Origin: Microvirga aerophila | Lineage (GTDB): Bacteria; Pseudomonadota; Alphaproteobacteria; Rhizobiales; Beijerinckiaceae | DNA: 64,000 nt | Direction of reading: 5' to 3' | Assembly: GCF_003332305.1 (NCBI RefSeq) | Contig: NZ_QOIO01000001.1 | Coordinates: 1-64,000, forward strand | Shown: piece after piece, positions 63,436 to 64,000 of the stretch | How the letters are laid out: each line of letters starts with the position of its first letter | Position numbering within the stretch: position 1 is the first letter of the stretch | Position numbers and translations under genes: made by a program | The notes under the pieces: generated by a model | Database searches by the model: none | The model's input: only the letters and a program-made list of their open reading frames with translations | Told to the model about the DNA's origin: nothing

Positions 63436-64000
63436 TCAGCCTTGGAACGCCGGAGCGCCCTGCGCGACCTTAATGGATCCCTCCGGCGCTTCGATCCGGA
63501 TCGGCACGTCGACGGCGACCGCACGAACCGAGACCGTGTCGAAAGCTGGCCGGTAGGAACCGACGGAGTTGAGAGATAGAACTAGGTTCTTATCGCTTCG
63601 CCGCAGCTGGAAGCGGAGCTCCAGCCGGCCGTCGCCCTGCCAGTCCGATGTATCTCCGTCATCCTCAAAGAGATATGCATCGGCAACGTCTTGCGGAGCA
63701 CCGAAGATAATCAACTCGCGCTGCGTGTCGGCGCTCGGATTGATCCCATCGGTTTGCCGGGTCACCGGAATGATGGCACCGCATCGGACGAAAACAGGCA
63801 GGCGGCCGAGAGGTGCTGGGACCGTGATCGTCTGTCGCCCATCAAAGTGGCGTCCGTCGTGGAAGTCGAACCATCCGCCCGGATGCTCTGGCAGGTAAAC
63901 CTTTCGGTCCGTTGCCCCCTCCTCAAGAACGGGCGCCACCAGAATGTCTGGCCCCAGCATAAAGCTGTCCTGGATATCAAGGGCTGCACGATCATCGGGG
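63436..64000 (-). CDS. GH31 glycosidase, C-terminal part (continues beyond window)
   Basis: A partial protein of about 188 residues whose N-terminal part lies beyond 64000. DDRAALDIQDSFMLGPDILV, APVLEEGATDRKVYLPEHPG and LGRLPVFVRCGAIIPV are the standard C-terminal beta-sandwich of GH31 enzymes (YicI/alpha-glucosidase type). The catalytic part is not visible, so the substrate cannot be told. It ends 44 bp before the uxuA fragment. Confidence 0.82.
   Translation of the reverse strand, partial: PDDRAALDIQDSFMLGPDILVAPVLEEGATDRKVYLPEHPGGWFDFHDGRHFDGRQTITVPAPLGRLPVFVRCGAIIPVTRQTDGINPSADTQRELIIFGAPQDVADAYLFEDDGDTSDWQGDGRLELRFQLRRSDKNLVLSLNSVGSYRPAFDTVSVRAVAVDVPIRIEAPEGSIKVAQGAPAFQG

Overview
The window reads as an accessory or chromosomal-island region of an alphaproteobacterium of the Hyphomicrobiales, most like Methylobacteriaceae (for example Microvirga). 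The basis is high GC, a Porin_2-type porin, two DUF1476 genes, an AapJ-type binding protein, a phasin, and a rhizobial-type pta-ackA-DUF3141-fabI operon. The genus is inference; no 16S or other marker is present.

0-46 kb: many small exported proteins (glycine/tyrosine-rich and cysteine-containing), transporters and envelope genes are mixed with a hypoxia or fermentation gene set. That set comprises pta-ackA with DUF3141 and fabI; a Tat-signal L-serine dehydratase followed by pyruvate formate-lyase, its activase and an AspT-type exchanger; aquaporin Z; an MscS channel; a BASS transporter; and PPK2. Fourteen intergenic copies of a 40-bp element tie the region together. Each copy is two tandem 17-bp repeats (TGTCCCAAACTGTCAAG-like) at exactly 21-bp period, always oriented toward the gene it precedes. 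This is the geometry of AraC/XylS operators. Three AraC-type regulators with closely similar DNA-binding domains lie in the same region, one of them a DNA-binding domain alone with its own copy of the element. The same stretch carries many decaying genes (Spy-like, lipoprotein, MaoC, MscS 3' end, SulP, CYTH) and a near-perfect inverted duplication of a DUF1476 gene.

46.2-51.4 kb: a small P4-like integrative element. A 46-nt 3' fragment of tRNA-Lys(CTT) marks an attachment site beside a tyrosine integrase. Then come an AlpA-type regulator, two short genes and a D5/SF3 helicase, followed at once by six GGTGAC-type repeats that look like an origin.

51.9-63.1 kb: one minus-strand block encoding glycerol and sulfosugar catabolism. 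It holds GlpD, GlpK, a TauE/SafE exporter, a GH31 sulfoquinovosidase carrying the complete K-E-R-W-Y sulfonate-binding set, an SDR dehydrogenase, an SMP-30 lactonase, an aldose-epimerase-type mutarotase, an HpcH/HpaI aldolase and an IlvD/Edd dehydratase. Together these form a sulfo-Entner-Doudoroff route. Co-location with glpK-glpD suggests use of sulfoquinovosyl-glycerol, both halves of which would be consumed. No sulfolactaldehyde dehydrogenase or complete importer is present. Upstream lies a scar in which the 5' end of uxuA abuts the 3' end of an ABC permease, then the C-terminus of a second GH31 enzyme running off the window.
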